From: Planctomycetales bacterium
GTDB taxonomy: Bacteria; 4484-113
Length of the DNA stretch: 64,000 bases
Assembly (NCBI GenBank): GCA_030606285.1
Contig: JAUWGS010000002.1
Location: forward strand, 189,612 to 253,611
Reading direction: 5' to 3'
Each line of letters opens with the position of its first letter. The first letter of the stretch is position 1. Positions 1-7,604 of this stretch are shown here, piece after piece. The notes under the pieces are model-generated. The model was not told the origin of the DNA. It saw only the letters and a program-made list of their open reading frames with translations, and did not search any database. A program made the position numbers and the translations under genes.

Positions 1-102
1 ACCACCGCGATATCGTCGTCGGCCAATCCGCCGGGCTCAAGCTCCGGCGGCGGCGGCTCATCCGGCGGCGGCGGCGGCGGCGGTGGCGGAGGGGGCTGGT
101 AG
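1..102 (+). CDS. C-terminal end of a glycine-rich-tailed protein (partial)
   Basis: Only the last 33 codons are in the window. They form an open frame from base 1 that runs through Ser/Gly stretches and ends in a poly-glycine tail closed by Trp and TAG. A poly-Gly tail with a terminal Trp is common at the end of bacterial DUF2207 and TPM (YgcG-like) membrane proteins, so one of these is my best guess; no domain is visible here. The reading frame is seen; the family is inference. Confidence 0.45.
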   Translation, partial: TTAISSSANPPGSSSGGGGSSGGGGGGGGGGGW

Positions 103-295
103 CTCGCGTTTCGATTTCGCCCGCCCGATAGCGTGACTTTCTAGCTGACAACTGATAACTGATGACTGGTAGCTGATACCTGGCGGCCATAGTCCTGAGC
201 CTGCCGAAGGGCGGCGGGGGCTGGTAGTTGCCGTAACGCAGCGCGCCGTCATGTAAACACGGATCGTGGTAGAATTCGCTAGGAGGTCATCGTCC
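103..295. repeat. Low-complexity spacer with recurrent intergenic motifs
   Basis: This gap holds degenerate ACTGATAACTGATGACT-type runs, a GTCCTGAGCCTGCCGAAGG motif (about 191-209) of the kind scattered through many environmental genomes, and a second G-rich GGCTGGTAG stretch (about 211-227) that copies the end of the preceding gene. I see no gene in it. The Shine-Dalgarno site of the next gene (AGGAGGT, 281-287) closes the gap. Confidence 0.5.
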
Positions 296-616
296 ATGGC
301 GCTTATCAATTGCCCTGAATGTGACGCACAAGTCTCCGACGTTGCTGAGAGCTGCCCGAAGTGCGGGTATCCGATTGCACAAGCAAAGCAGGTGCGTAAT
401 GGTGTAGGAAAAACGCAGGCAATTGAAAAAACCTCGAAGTACTACAAGATACAGCAGTTGAATGCTGCACTGCTTGCAGTAGTGGGCGTGATAATGTTGG
501 TAGCTGGAGTCGGAACAGGCGGCGTCGTGGTTGCGGTATTAGGTGGGCTTGGCACAGCAGCCGGGCTAGTTTGGTATATCGTTGCTAGCACCGGCGCTTG
601 GTGGCACCATGGCTAA
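296..616 (+). CDS. Zinc-ribbon membrane protein
   Basis: This encodes 106 residues. The N-terminus is a rubredoxin-knuckle zinc ribbon with CPEC near residue 6 and CPKCGYPI near residue 21, which should bind one Zn. A polar linker follows, then two hydrophobic Gly/Val/Ala-rich segments (about residues 58-98) that look like a membrane hairpin. I moved the start from the GTG at 266 to the ATG at 296 because AGGAGGT sits 8 nt upstream. Similar short zinc-ribbon/TM proteins are widespread and have no settled function. It precedes the KTSC-OLD pair on the same strand, but a 135-nt gap and a separate -10 box suggest it is not strictly co-transcribed. Confidence 0.75.
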   Translation: MALINCPECDAQVSDVAESCPKCGYPIAQAKQVRNGVGKTQAIEKTSKYYKIQQLNAALLAVVGVIMLVAGVGTGGVVVAVLGGLGTAAGLVWYIVASTGAWWHHG

Positions 617-730
617 ACCTCGACTGTGTCGCGACGGATCTTTCGGTGATGATGGTGGCGGCTGGTAGGCGCGGCTGGGGAGAAGTAAAGTACTCGTGGC
701 GGGTTTTTAGAAGGAACAGCGCATCTGCTA

Positions 731-736
731 TATAAT
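731..736 (+). promoter_or_regulatory. -10 box (TATAAT) for the KTSC-OLD pair
   Basis: TATAAT lies 15 nt before the KTSC start codon, within a longer CTATATAATC. The expected transcript would have a leader of about 8-9 nt with no convincing Shine-Dalgarno site. No clear -35 was seen. Confidence 0.5.
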
Positions 737-751
737 CTACCACTACTAGGA

Positions 752-964
752 ATGGAAAGGCAGCCTGTAAACTCGTCTAACATTGCAGCGGTCGGATATG
801 ACGAGGAGACTCGAACGCTAGAGATCGAGTTCCATTCCGGCGGTGTCTACCAGTACTTAGATGTGCCACCGGAGGTACATTCGAGCTTTTTAAATTCGCC
901 GTCCTTGGGACGATATTTCCACTATCACATCAAGAGCAGTTATAGATGTACTCGAGTGCGTTGA
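752..964 (+). CDS. KTSC-domain protein
   Basis: This 70-residue protein is almost entirely one KTSC domain: VNSSNIAAVGYD at the N-terminus, the LEIEFHSGGVYQYLDVP core, then SLGRYFHYHIKSSY. Those elements match the family, a small beta-rich fold named for a Lys-Thr-Ser-Cys signature and often found beside phage or nucleic-acid genes; its biochemistry is unsettled. The stop lies 12 nt before the OLD nuclease start, which carries its own GGAGG, so the two are very likely one operon. Codon use here is AT-richer than in the housekeeping genes further right, in line with acquisition. Confidence 0.8.
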   Translation: MERQPVNSSNIAAVGYDEETRTLEIEFHSGGVYQYLDVPPEVHSSFLNSPSLGRYFHYHIKSSYRCTRVR

Positions 965-976
965 CCGGAGGATTAT

Positions 977-2932
977 ATGATTATCAAATCTGTACGTATA
1001 CAGAACTTCCGTTCTATTAGAGATATCGAAATAGAGTGTTCACCTCTGACAGTATTAGTTGGGCCGAATGGCTCAGGTAAGTCGGCGTTTTTGAGGGCTA
1101 TCGATATATTCTATCAGTCAGCGGCGCAGTTCACTGAGGATGACTATTACAATAGAGACACGTCTAATGATATCGTGATTGCAGTTACATATACGTCGCT
1201 GACTGAGAAAGAGCTTGAGCTATTTACGAGCCATGTTGATAAGGGGGAGCTTACAGTAAGGAAGGTAATTCATTGGGAAGGAGGTAAGGTGTCTCAGCGA
1301 TACTTCGGGGAGACTTTGGGTAGTCCCGATTTCGAACAGATTCGTTCGGAAACACAGAAAACTGCGGCGCGCAAGCTTTATGATTCGGTCCGCGAGCAAG
1401 CTAAGTACCAGGATTTACCAAGGTGTGGCAACTATGATGAAGTTATTCAAGCAATTGAGCACTGGGAAGAGGATCACCCCGAAGAGTGCACTTGGCTAAG
1501 CGACTCAGGACAATTCTTTGGATTCAGACAAGTGGGACAAGCCAAATTAGAAAGATTCACGCGGTTTGTTTTCGTGCCTGCTGTTAGAGACGCGGCGCTT
1601 GACGCTACGGAAGGACGCGGCTCAGTAATGACGGAAATCATGGATTTAGCGGTAAGAACTGCGCTTTCTCAGAAGAGGGAGCTAGAAGAGCTCAAAGAGG
1701 ATGCCAAACAGAAATACGAAGGTATTATCGCAGACGCCAAATCGGGCGAGCTTAATGTCTTGAACGATGACCTAACTAGGATACTTGCGATGTACGTGCC
1801 CCAATCCGCCATTGTTCTTGACTGGCAACCAACAGAAGCTTTTGAAATTCGGATGCCTACAGCAGACGTGAGGATAGTCGAGGATAGATTCGCTTCCTCT
1901 GTAGAAAGGTCAGGGCACGGAGTGCAACGTGCCTTTATCCTATCAGTCTTCCAGTACCTCGCATCGGCTGCGTCAACTGTAGAGGAGAATGAAACTGATG
2001 CTGAGGCCCCAGGCTCTGAGACTGTCGCTGAGGACACGGAGCCGCCCGACAGCCCGAACCTCATTATCGCAATAGAGGAGCCGGAGTTGTTTCAGCATCC
2101 CAGTCGGCAAAGACATCTGGCAAAAGTTCTGCTTCAATTAGCGGACGTAGGAATCCCTGGGGTCGCAAGAAAAACACAAGTGATATACGCGACCCACTCT
2201 CCCCTGTTCGTCGATGTCGAAAGGTTCGGTCAAGTCCGAAAGTTTGAGAAGTGCGTTCAATCCGATGGGTCCCCACCAGCAACTAACGCCTACAACACTA
2301 GCATTGGGCAGGTGACTTCGATTGTGGAAGAAGCATTTGAGACATCCTTCAGGGACGAATATGTGAGGGCTAGGTTTCGAGCATTTCTTACTCCATGGAT
2401 GAACGAAGGGTTCTTTGCAGGCGCAGTAGTATTAGTGGAAGGTGAGAAGGACCGTGCTGCTCTCCTTGGCTACGCAGACACAATGAATGTGGACTTGGAT
2501 GCCAGCGGTATTTCAGTAGTGCCCTGCTACTCAAAGCAAAACCTCCGCTGGCCGTATGCAATGTTCAGAGAGTTGGGAATAGCCACGTACATCATCTGGG
2601 ACAGCGATTATGGAAAGAAGGACAATCCTGATGAGAACCATGCACTCCTTAGATTGGTGCGGGAAGCACCGGAGGACTGGCCAGAGAAGGTCCGCCCACA
2701 GTTCGCTTGCTACAAGACGGATATGTCGGCTGCCATCAAAGGAGAACTTGGTGCTCAGCTTTACAAGGATCTGATGGCGGAGGTCCGAAAGGAGTTCGAC
2801 TCGGTGGATGAGACGAAGATCCTCACGAATCCGTCAGCTATGAGGAGGCTGTTCGAGCTAGCGATTGAAAAAGGCGAACGCGTGCAGTCGCTTGAAGGAA
2901 TAGTCCATGCCATTACAAGTCTTTCGCCGTAG
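977..2932 (+). CDS. OLD-family ATP-dependent endonuclease (AAA15 ATPase + TOPRIM)
   Basis: This encodes 651 residues. An ABC/SMC-type ATPase opens with IQNFRSIRDIEI and Walker A GPNGSGKS (about residues 31-38). The signature region ERSGHGVQRA, the Walker B segment LIIAIEEPEL and the switch histidine in YATHSP follow. A C-terminal TOPRIM domain starts at VVLVEGEKDRAAL with its acidic pair in IIWDSDYG. OLD nucleases act on DNA in phage defence; class 2 members (GajA) pair with a UvrD-like GajB, which is absent here because the next gene is a transporter, so this is a stand-alone or KTSC-linked form. GGAGG at 966-970 sets the start. Base composition is lower in GC than the flanks. Confidence 0.9.
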   Translation: MIIKSVRIQNFRSIRDIEIECSPLTVLVGPNGSGKSAFLRAIDIFYQSAAQFTEDDYYNRDTSNDIVIAVTYTSLTEKELELFTSHVDKGELTVRKVIHWEGGKVSQRYFGETLGSPDFEQIRSETQKTAARKLYDSVREQAKYQDLPRCGNYDEVIQAIEHWEEDHPEECTWLSDSGQFFGFRQVGQAKLERFTRFVFVPAVRDAALDATEGRGSVMTEIMDLAVRTALSQKRELEELKEDAKQKYEGIIADAKSGELNVLNDDLTRILAMYVPQSAIVLDWQPTEAFEIRMPTADVRIVEDRFASSVERSGHGVQRAFILSVFQYLASAASTVEENETDAEAPGSETVAEDTEPPDSPNLIIAIEEPELFQHPSRQRHLAKVLLQLADVGIPGVARKTQVIYATHSPLFVDVERFGQVRKFEKCVQSDGSPPATNAYNTSIGQVTSIVEEAFETSFRDEYVRARFRAFLTPWMNEGFFAGAVVLVEGEKDRAALLGYADTMNVDLDASGISVVPCYSKQNLRWPYAMFRELGIATYIIWDSDYGKKDNPDENHALLRLVREAPEDWPEKVRPQFACYKTDMSAAIKGELGAQLYKDLMAEVRKEFDSVDETKILTNPSAMRRLFELAIEKGERVQSLEGIVHAITSLSP

Positions 2933-3157
2933 CAGTTAGCCTCCCTCGCGCGCATTCTTCAGACGCTCCCCCGCAAAGTGTATAATGGCCAAACGAGAAC
3001 GGGGGAGGACGGGACGAAGTGGCAGGTTCGGGGAAACACTACTCCGCAAGGCGCAGGCCTTTCAGATTCTGCATCTCTCCACCCGCGCGTTCCTTAAAGA
3101 CTCGTCCCCGCCACTTTCTTCCCCCTCTGACGACTGACGACTGATGGCTACCGCCAG
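2933..3157. other. Convergent intergenic region with degenerate repeats
   Basis: The gap lies between two convergent genes. It contains a TATAAT (about 2981-2986) followed by an unconvincing 50-codon frame, and a CTGACGACTGACGACTGATGG low-complexity run near 3126-3145 resembling those at 28.8 kb. No gene is supported and no clear terminator hairpin was seen. Confidence 0.3.
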
Positions 3158-4579
3158 CTACTCCCCCTCCACAATCACATCTTCGCCGGTGGATTCGCGG
3201 CGCATTTGCAGCGCCTCTTCCCGCGCGGCTTCTTCTTCGGCGCTCAGCTTCGCGCCCACCCAGCGGTCCATCACGGTGCACGCCGTAAGGTCGCCGGTTA
3301 CGTTTATCACCGTCCGGCTCATATCCAGGATTCGGTCAACGCCGATGATCAGCGCAATCCCGGCAGTCGGTATCCCCACGCTCTCCAGAACCATCGCCAG
3401 TATCACAATGCCCACGCCGGGCGTCGCCGGCGCGCCGATAGAAGCGCTGACCGCCGTCACTGTCACCAGCACGAGCGCTGCCAGGCTGAGTTCCACGCCG
3501 AATACCTGTGCCAGAAACACCGTTGCCGCGCCCTGGTAAAGCGCCGTGCCGTCCATATTTATCGTCGCGCCCAGTGGGATGAGGAACTGCGCGATGGACG
3601 AGCGCACGCCGAGCTTCTTTTCCGCCGTGTCGATGGATAGCGGCATCACCGCGGCTGAGCTTGACGTGGAGAACGCAAGCAGTTGCACTTCCCGTGCCCC
3701 GCGCAGGAATCGCGCCGGAGACTTCCGCCCGAATACCGAGACGATGACGAGATAGAAGCACAGAAGCACCGCAAGTCCCAGCAGCACCGTCCCCACGTAC
3801 GCCGCCATCCCCGCCAGCACATCAATCCCCACCTTGCTGGTGACGTTCGCCAGTAGCCCGAATACCGCCAGCGGCGCAAGTTGCATCGCCCATCCAACGA
3901 CCGTCATGCACACCGCCTGCAGCGAGCCCAGCAGGTCCAGTAGGGGCCGGGATTGCTTCGTGGGCAGGGAAAGCAGCGCGATGCCGATGAATACGGCGAA
4001 CAGCACGATCTGCAGCATCTGCGTGTTGAGCATCGCCTGTAGCGGGTTTTCCGGCAGGATGGCGACGATGGTTGTGGGGAGTTCGCTAAGCGTCGGCAGT
4101 TCCGCGCCGCCCTCGGTTGCGGGCACGGCTTCGGCCTCCGCTTCCGTCACCTGCTGGATGAGGTCGCTTTGTATGTACTGCCCCGGGCGTATGAGCGTTG
4201 TAATGCCGATGCCGATTACGATTGCCACGGTGGTTGTGAGCAGGAAGTAGATGACGACGCGCAACCCCAGTTTTTTCAGCTGGTTTAGGTCCTCACTTGC
4301 GGCAAGCCCCCGGATGACCGAGGAAAACACGAGCGGCAGCACGATCATCTGGATGAGCGCGAGGAAGAGGTTACCCGGCAGCGCCAGCCAGCGCCCTGCG
4401 ACCGTGGCGAAGTCGCGGCTGACCCAGCCGACCGTCGGTCCCAGCGCCAGCCCGACGACGATGCCCAGCGCCATCGCGATAAGGATTTTCAGCCATAGCC
4501 TGCCTCTTATCAGGCCGTCGAGCGACGCGCGCAGGTGCTTGAGGGATTTGGGCTGCAGAAACTCTAGCGGCGCCGGCAT
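3158..4579 (-). CDS. Dicarboxylate/amino acid:cation symporter (DAACS family)
   Basis: This 473-residue inner-membrane symporter is of the GltP/DctA (SLC1-like) type and should take up glutamate, aspartate or C4-dicarboxylates with Na+ or H+. Family hallmarks are all present: the serine-rich re-entrant loop AFSTSSSAAVMPLS, the NMDGTALYQG motif of TM7, a second hairpin, and the TM8 signature DRILDMSRTVINVTGD. The length is typical, with a short acidic C-terminal tail. No Shine-Dalgarno site is visible. TAAGCT lies 9 nt upstream of the ATG and could be a -10 for a leaderless mRNA, though it fits only the looser TANNNT form. Substrate choice between acidic amino acids and dicarboxylates cannot be settled from motifs. 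Confidence 0.92.
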   Translation of the reverse strand: MPAPLEFLQPKSLKHLRASLDGLIRGRLWLKILIAMALGIVVGLALGPTVGWVSRDFATVAGRWLALPGNLFLALIQMIVLPLVFSSVIRGLAASEDLNQLKKLGLRVVIYFLLTTTVAIVIGIGITTLIRPGQYIQSDLIQQVTEAEAEAVPATEGGAELPTLSELPTTIVAILPENPLQAMLNTQMLQIVLFAVFIGIALLSLPTKQSRPLLDLLGSLQAVCMTVVGWAMQLAPLAVFGLLANVTSKVGIDVLAGMAAYVGTVLLGLAVLLCFYLVIVSVFGRKSPARFLRGAREVQLLAFSTSSSAAVMPLSIDTAEKKLGVRSSIAQFLIPLGATINMDGTALYQGAATVFLAQVFGVELSLAALVLVTVTAVSASIGAPATPGVGIVILAMVLESVGIPTAGIALIIGVDRILDMSRTVINVTGDLTACTVMDRWVGAKLSAEEEAAREEALQMRRESTGEDVIVEGE

Positions 4580-4632
4580 CGTGCCCCTAGCTTAGCACAT
4601 CGGATTTGGCATCATCGCCGCGCCGTGCCGCG

Positions 4633-4784
4633 CTATTCCGCCCAGACGCCTTCTGCAATCACGCGGTTCTCACATTCCTTGGCGCGCTCCCGGCTGTGCA
4701 GTGTAGTTTCCGTTTCCATCACCATGCCAATGTCTGTCCACGATCCTTCGGGATGTTCGCAGCGTTGGATTTTGTATGTTGCGA
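4633..4784 (-). pseudogene. Start-less reading frame joined to the GIY-YIG gene by a -1 shift
   Basis: Just past the GIY-YIG stop, the -1 frame is open for about 50 codons and reads like a real protein (VATYKIQRCEHPEG, then SRERAKECENRVIAEG, ending VWAE and TAG). It has no ATG, GTG or TTG at its head. A -1 slip at the AAG-TAG end of the upstream gene would fuse it directly onto that protein. It is therefore a frameshifted C-terminal domain, a programmed frameshift product, or a gene with a non-standard start. I do not recognise the family. Confidence 0.35.
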
Positions 4785-5060
4785 CTACTTGTCCTGTTCA
4801 TTGTACTTAGGCTGATTTCTCTTGATTACTCTTGCCTCTTTTTCTCTTGCATCTTTAATGCTATCGAATTGCTCAATCTTGACGGTTGCACCTGGGATAT
4901 CTCCGAGGTGTTCGCTTAACCGGTCTTGCACTCTTCCGCGTTGAGCTACCCCCGCATAGTTGAGCTTACCCGTCTCGGTTTCAATCCGATACAGGACAGG
5001 CTTGTTATTGGGAACGTTGTCGATTCCCGTCTTGTTGTAGGTTGCTTTCCTTTTGCCCAT
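4785..5060 (-). CDS. GIY-YIG-like small protein
   Basis: The N-terminal half of this 91-residue protein resembles the GIY-YIG nuclease fold: KPVLYRIETETGKLNYAGVA matches the two-strand core with a diverged LYR...YAG in place of GIY...YIG. RVQDRLSEHLG supplies the helix with the conserved Arg, and a basic EKEARVIKRNQPKYNEQ tail gives the usual Glu and terminal N-Q-P-x-N. I chose the ATG at 5060 because GGAGG sits 6 nt upstream; the ORF-track ATG lies before that site. It follows the excisionase-like gene by about 50 nt on the same strand, so the two form an operon of mobile-element origin. Nuclease activity is plausible but unproven given the altered motifs. Confidence 0.6.
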   Translation of the reverse strand: MGKRKATYNKTGIDNVPNNKPVLYRIETETGKLNYAGVAQRGRVQDRLSEHLGDIPGATVKIEQFDSIKDAREKEARVIKRNQPKYNEQDK

Positions 5061-5107
5061 CGTTTTCCTCCAATTCATCTACGCCGGAAGAAGTTTCGTT
5101 TCCCGGC

Positions 5108-5299
5108 TCACGCATTATTATCTCTGGTCGATGCGAGCTTCCCAGATTTGAGCCGTTCGTCCAGTTCCTTGGCATCAAACCGCCAGACACGCCCCATCCG
5201 GTGGGCGGGCAGGTCGCCTTCACGAGCCAGACGGTAAATCGTGGACTTTCCGATTTTCAGGTGCTTCGCTGCTTCTTCAAGAGTCAACCAAGTAACCAT
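5108..5299 (-). CDS. Excisionase-family (MerR-like HTH) DNA-binding protein
   Basis: This 63-residue protein is a single winged-helix excisionase-type domain: WLTLEEAAKHLKIGKSTIYRL is the helix-turn-helix and GDLPAHRMGRVWRF the wing and final strand, followed by DAKELDERL. Such proteins bind DNA as recombination directionality factors or as small regulators. It is first in a two-gene operon with the GIY-YIG-like gene, behind a strong promoter (TTGACA, 16 nt, TATTAT). Four CCAT-containing repeats sit between that promoter and the start and are candidate operators. No integrase gene is seen nearby, so a regulatory role or a leftover of a lost element is equally possible. Confidence 0.85.
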   Translation of the reverse strand: MVTWLTLEEAAKHLKIGKSTIYRLAREGDLPAHRMGRVWRFDAKELDERLKSGKLASTRDNNA

Positions 5300-5332
5300 G
5301 TCTCACCATCTTTAATCACCATTCGTGACCAT
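5294..5332. promoter_or_regulatory. Four CCAT half-sites before the excisionase-like gene
   Basis: Reading the + strand, CCAT occurs at 5296, 5306, 5319 and 5329, preceded by TAA, TCA, TCA and TGA. The spacings are 10, 13 and 10 nt, close to one helical turn each. The array overlaps the start codon and leader of the HTH gene, which suggests a binding site for that protein. This is inference from spacing only. Confidence 0.4.
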
Positions 5333-5342
5333 CACAAGCCAT

Positions 5343-5370
5343 ATAATACCACTTGAGAGCACTATGTCAA
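5343..5370 (-). promoter_or_regulatory. Sigma-70-type promoter of the excisionase/GIY-YIG operon
   Basis: On the minus strand a consensus TTGACA (5365-5370) is followed after 16 nt by TATTAT (5343-5348). This is one of only two clear two-box promoters I found in the window; the other precedes the PKD gene at 60.36 kb. Confidence 0.7.
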
Positions 5371-5449
5371 ACATAAATTTCATTTCCGTCGAAAATTGCC
5401 ACCAGTCGGTAAGTAACAAGGTATGAAAATCAGTGGAAGCGGAGCCGAA

Positions 5450-5683
5450 ATGGCATCGGAGCAATCGAACAACGTCAAGGAGTATTATCGCCTCGTCACC
5501 GGGGTCGATATCGGCCTTGTGGCAAGAGAGATTCTGGGCGGCAGAGTTGTGCAGGAGTCTCCCCGCCTTCTTCAGTGCGATTGCCCCAACCACAAGAGCC
5601 AATCTCACCGGTTGCTCCATATCATGCTGGACAAGCAGGGATGGTACTGCTTCGGCTGCGGCGTGGGCGGCGGCGGCTGGTAG
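5450..5683 (+). pseudogene. Truncated primase: CHC2 zinc finger only
   Basis: Seventy-seven residues match the start of a DnaG- or phage-type primase. A helical N-terminus is followed by a zinc-finger core with CDCPNH, a strand segment HIMLDKQGWYCFGCG, and then GVGG. In intact primases this reads C..H, C..C and continues with a GGD motif into the catalytic domain. Here the frame ends in GGGGW and TAG right after the finger, so the polymerase and helicase parts are gone. I chose the ATG at 5450 over 5423 because GGAG lies 5 nt upstream. It is most likely a remnant of the mobile element that also supplied the excisionase-like gene. Confidence 0.65.
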
Positions 5684-5835
5684 TTGCGATAACGGGCGAT
5701 GGCAACTTATGTGTGAACGAACGGGACCTGGCCTACACCGGGTACTGGTATGGGTCGGAGCGACCGGTGGAGTAGGCCCCCCGCGCGTTCCTTATTACAG
5801 ACCGTCACGCCAATGAGATAGTGTATGCGCAGAAT

Positions 5836-6696
5836 TTATGCTCGGACTGAGTGCAGGAACCCCTCCAATGCTGCTACTAAGCCATCCCAGGCGGTAGGGC
5901 TGTGCTTTGACGCAGCGGGGATGCCAAAGAAGTGGTCAAAGGAGTAGCATATGGATCTAGCGTGCTCAACGCTTATTCCAGTTGTCGTCTTTACGTAGAC
6001 TATTATTCCGAGTAAATTGCCTGCCAGAGTGCTCTTCATGTGAATCATATCGTATGAACGGCACTTAAACTGGTCGGTTACCGCTGACCGGTGCTTGATC
6101 TCGATGCTTACGTGCTTCCCAAGTTCTTCATTGCTTATCATGATGTCTGACCTGTGCGTCAGCTTGGCACCCGGCGGCAACTGATAGGAGAGGCCACGTT
6201 CAGCTAAACACTGGTAGCCTGGGAAGTCGTCTCTCAGAACGAACATGGCGGTTTTCCCTGCGCCATCCCAGCTTCCCTCTCGCCCCAACCTGTGGTAGAG
6301 GATCTGCATCAGAAGATCCCGGATCTCGTCCTCAGTAGACTTCGGCTCTGTATACTCCTGTTCGTCTCTCGCGTCTTCGGAAGAAGAACCTTCGGATTGA
6401 GAGCCTTCTCGTTCAGTGGTGACAGTCGGAGCACCGTTCTGACTAGGGCTGTATAGCTTGAACAGGCCGCGCTCAACACTAATGAAGATGTCCTTGCCAA
6501 TCCCTCCGGGCGCACCACCTTTTAGGTTTACGGTCATCCCTTGAATCATTGGATTCAGAGAACTTTCCTTCCGCTCGGGATGCTCCCTTCGAACGCATTC
6601 GATTAGCTGGGTCCTTGTGAATGGGACCTTTCCCTGTTCTGTGAGTTTCTCCGCACACTCTTTCAGAAGCTGCCAATTTGGCTTGTTACAGGCCAT
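5836..6696 (-). CDS. Restriction-endonuclease-like protein (DUF7669-like N-domain + PD-(D/E)XK)
   Basis: This 286-residue protein has two parts. Residues 1-85 (KVPFTRTQLIE, SSLNPMIQGMTVN, GGAPGGIGKDIF, RGLFKLY) resemble a winged-helix-type specificity domain found at the N-terminus of restriction-related proteins. A Ser/Glu-rich linker follows. The C-terminal half looks like a PD-(D/E)XK nuclease, with an aspartate in HRSDIMIS and VSIEIKHRSAV as the E-x-K strand. Candidate catalytic residues are therefore present. GGAGG lies 8 nt before the ATG. No methyltransferase is visible in the window, so it may be a methyl-dependent or orphan enzyme. The enzyme role is inference; the two-domain layout is seen. 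Confidence 0.6.
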   Translation of the reverse strand: MACNKPNWQLLKECAEKLTEQGKVPFTRTQLIECVRREHPERKESSLNPMIQGMTVNLKGGAPGGIGKDIFISVERGLFKLYSPSQNGAPTVTTEREGSQSEGSSSEDARDEQEYTEPKSTEDEIRDLLMQILYHRLGREGSWDGAGKTAMFVLRDDFPGYQCLAERGLSYQLPPGAKLTHRSDIMISNEELGKHVSIEIKHRSAVTDQFKCRSYDMIHMKSTLAGNLLGIIVYVKTTTGISVEHARSICYSFDHFFGIPAASKHSPTAWDGLVAALEGFLHSVRA

Positions 6697-6784
6697 GTGA
6701 CTATCCTCCGATAACGCATGTTGCAGTTAGTGCTGCTAACAATGATGCACAATGGTCCGCGAGTGCCCTCGGACGACGAGCTCT

Positions 6785-7480
6785 CTACTCTCTTTCCAGT
6801 TCGCCAGAATAGCCAGGCATTAGGGAAACGAGCTTCTTCCCTGACAGCTGCCAAGGGGACGGTATCCCCCCAACAGTGAAAGGGTGCGCTATCAAAGCAC
6901 CAAATACACGCATGTACACTACACCATTGATATACACAACTCTCGCACCATAGCTACTTGTTGTGAACGGTTCAGGCCAGTGATAGGGACTAGGGGTAGT
7001 TCTCCATAGTATGGCGCCGAAAGCCCAGCCGTTGCCTGTGTCCGGCACCCATCCCATGCCAAACCTGCTAGGTAGAGGGAAGATGTAAGTGGTCCAAGTG
7101 GCTGGCACAAGTGCAATCTCTAGGCTGAGGGGTTCCTCCGGATATTCCGTGTGCGGGTCCGGTGGACTGCGTTGAACGGCACCCGAGTATGGAGGACTCG
7201 CATATTCCCTGAGAGGGAAACCAGACTCGTCAAGCGCGTTGAGCCCCAGTTCTCTTATGTCTGGCGCTCCTAAAAGCTCGCAAACTTCCGCGTAAGCTTC
7301 CCCACCTTCAACTTCGAATCCACGGGCTGGCGTCCAGTGATACGGATTCGGAGGATTCACGGGTTCGCTTGCGTCAGGAGCGATTGGCGGTAGTGTACGC
7401 GCGCCTCCGCCACCGCAACCGAAAGCGGCTAACAAGCTTACAAGAATCAGAATCAGCCCTGCCAACAATTTTACCTTCAT
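6785..7480 (-). CDS. Lipoprotein of unknown function
   Basis: After a 23-residue hydrophobic signal comes a clear lipobox (LAAFGC) and a glycine run. The remaining 200-odd residues are Pro-, Tyr- and Trp-rich with no domain I recognise. The start was set at the ATG at 7480 (GAGGTG upstream) rather than the ORF-track start. The mature protein should be anchored in the outer or inner membrane facing the periplasm or exterior. It sits between a nuclease-like gene and a toxin-antitoxin-like pair, and its order gives no functional hint. Confidence 0.65.
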   Translation of the reverse strand: MKVKLLAGLILILVSLLAAFGCGGGGARTLPPIAPDASEPVNPPNPYHWTPARGFEVEGGEAYAEVCELLGAPDIRELGLNALDESGFPLREYASPPYSGAVQRSPPDPHTEYPEEPLSLEIALVPATWTTYIFPLPSRFGMGWVPDTGNGWAFGAILWRTTPSPYHWPEPFTTSSYGARVVYINGVVYMRVFGALIAHPFTVGGIPSPWQLSGKKLVSLMPGYSGELERE

Positions 7481-7604
7481 TAGTACACCTCTATCATCTA
7501 ATCTCATGTTGTCCGGTAGACGTTAAGCCAACTATATATAGCACAGCTCACTGCTGTCCCCGCATGTCCTGAGCAGTCGTTAAGGCTCTAGCGCGAAATG
7601 ACAC

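Noticed and set aside
2985-3144. About 50-codon plus-strand frame starting right after TATAAT
   Set aside because: Composition is not protein-like, the end lies in a low-complexity repeat run, and there is no supporting motif.
3081-5796. Shared 15-mer CCCGCGCGTTCCTTA at about 3081 and 5782, possible element ends
   Set aside because: A 15-nt match in 64 kb of GC-rich DNA is expected by chance and nothing else at the two sites agrees.
5575-5816. Alternative frames continuing past the primase stop
   Set aside because: Neither frame shows primase catalytic motifs, so a simple frameshift does not explain the truncation.
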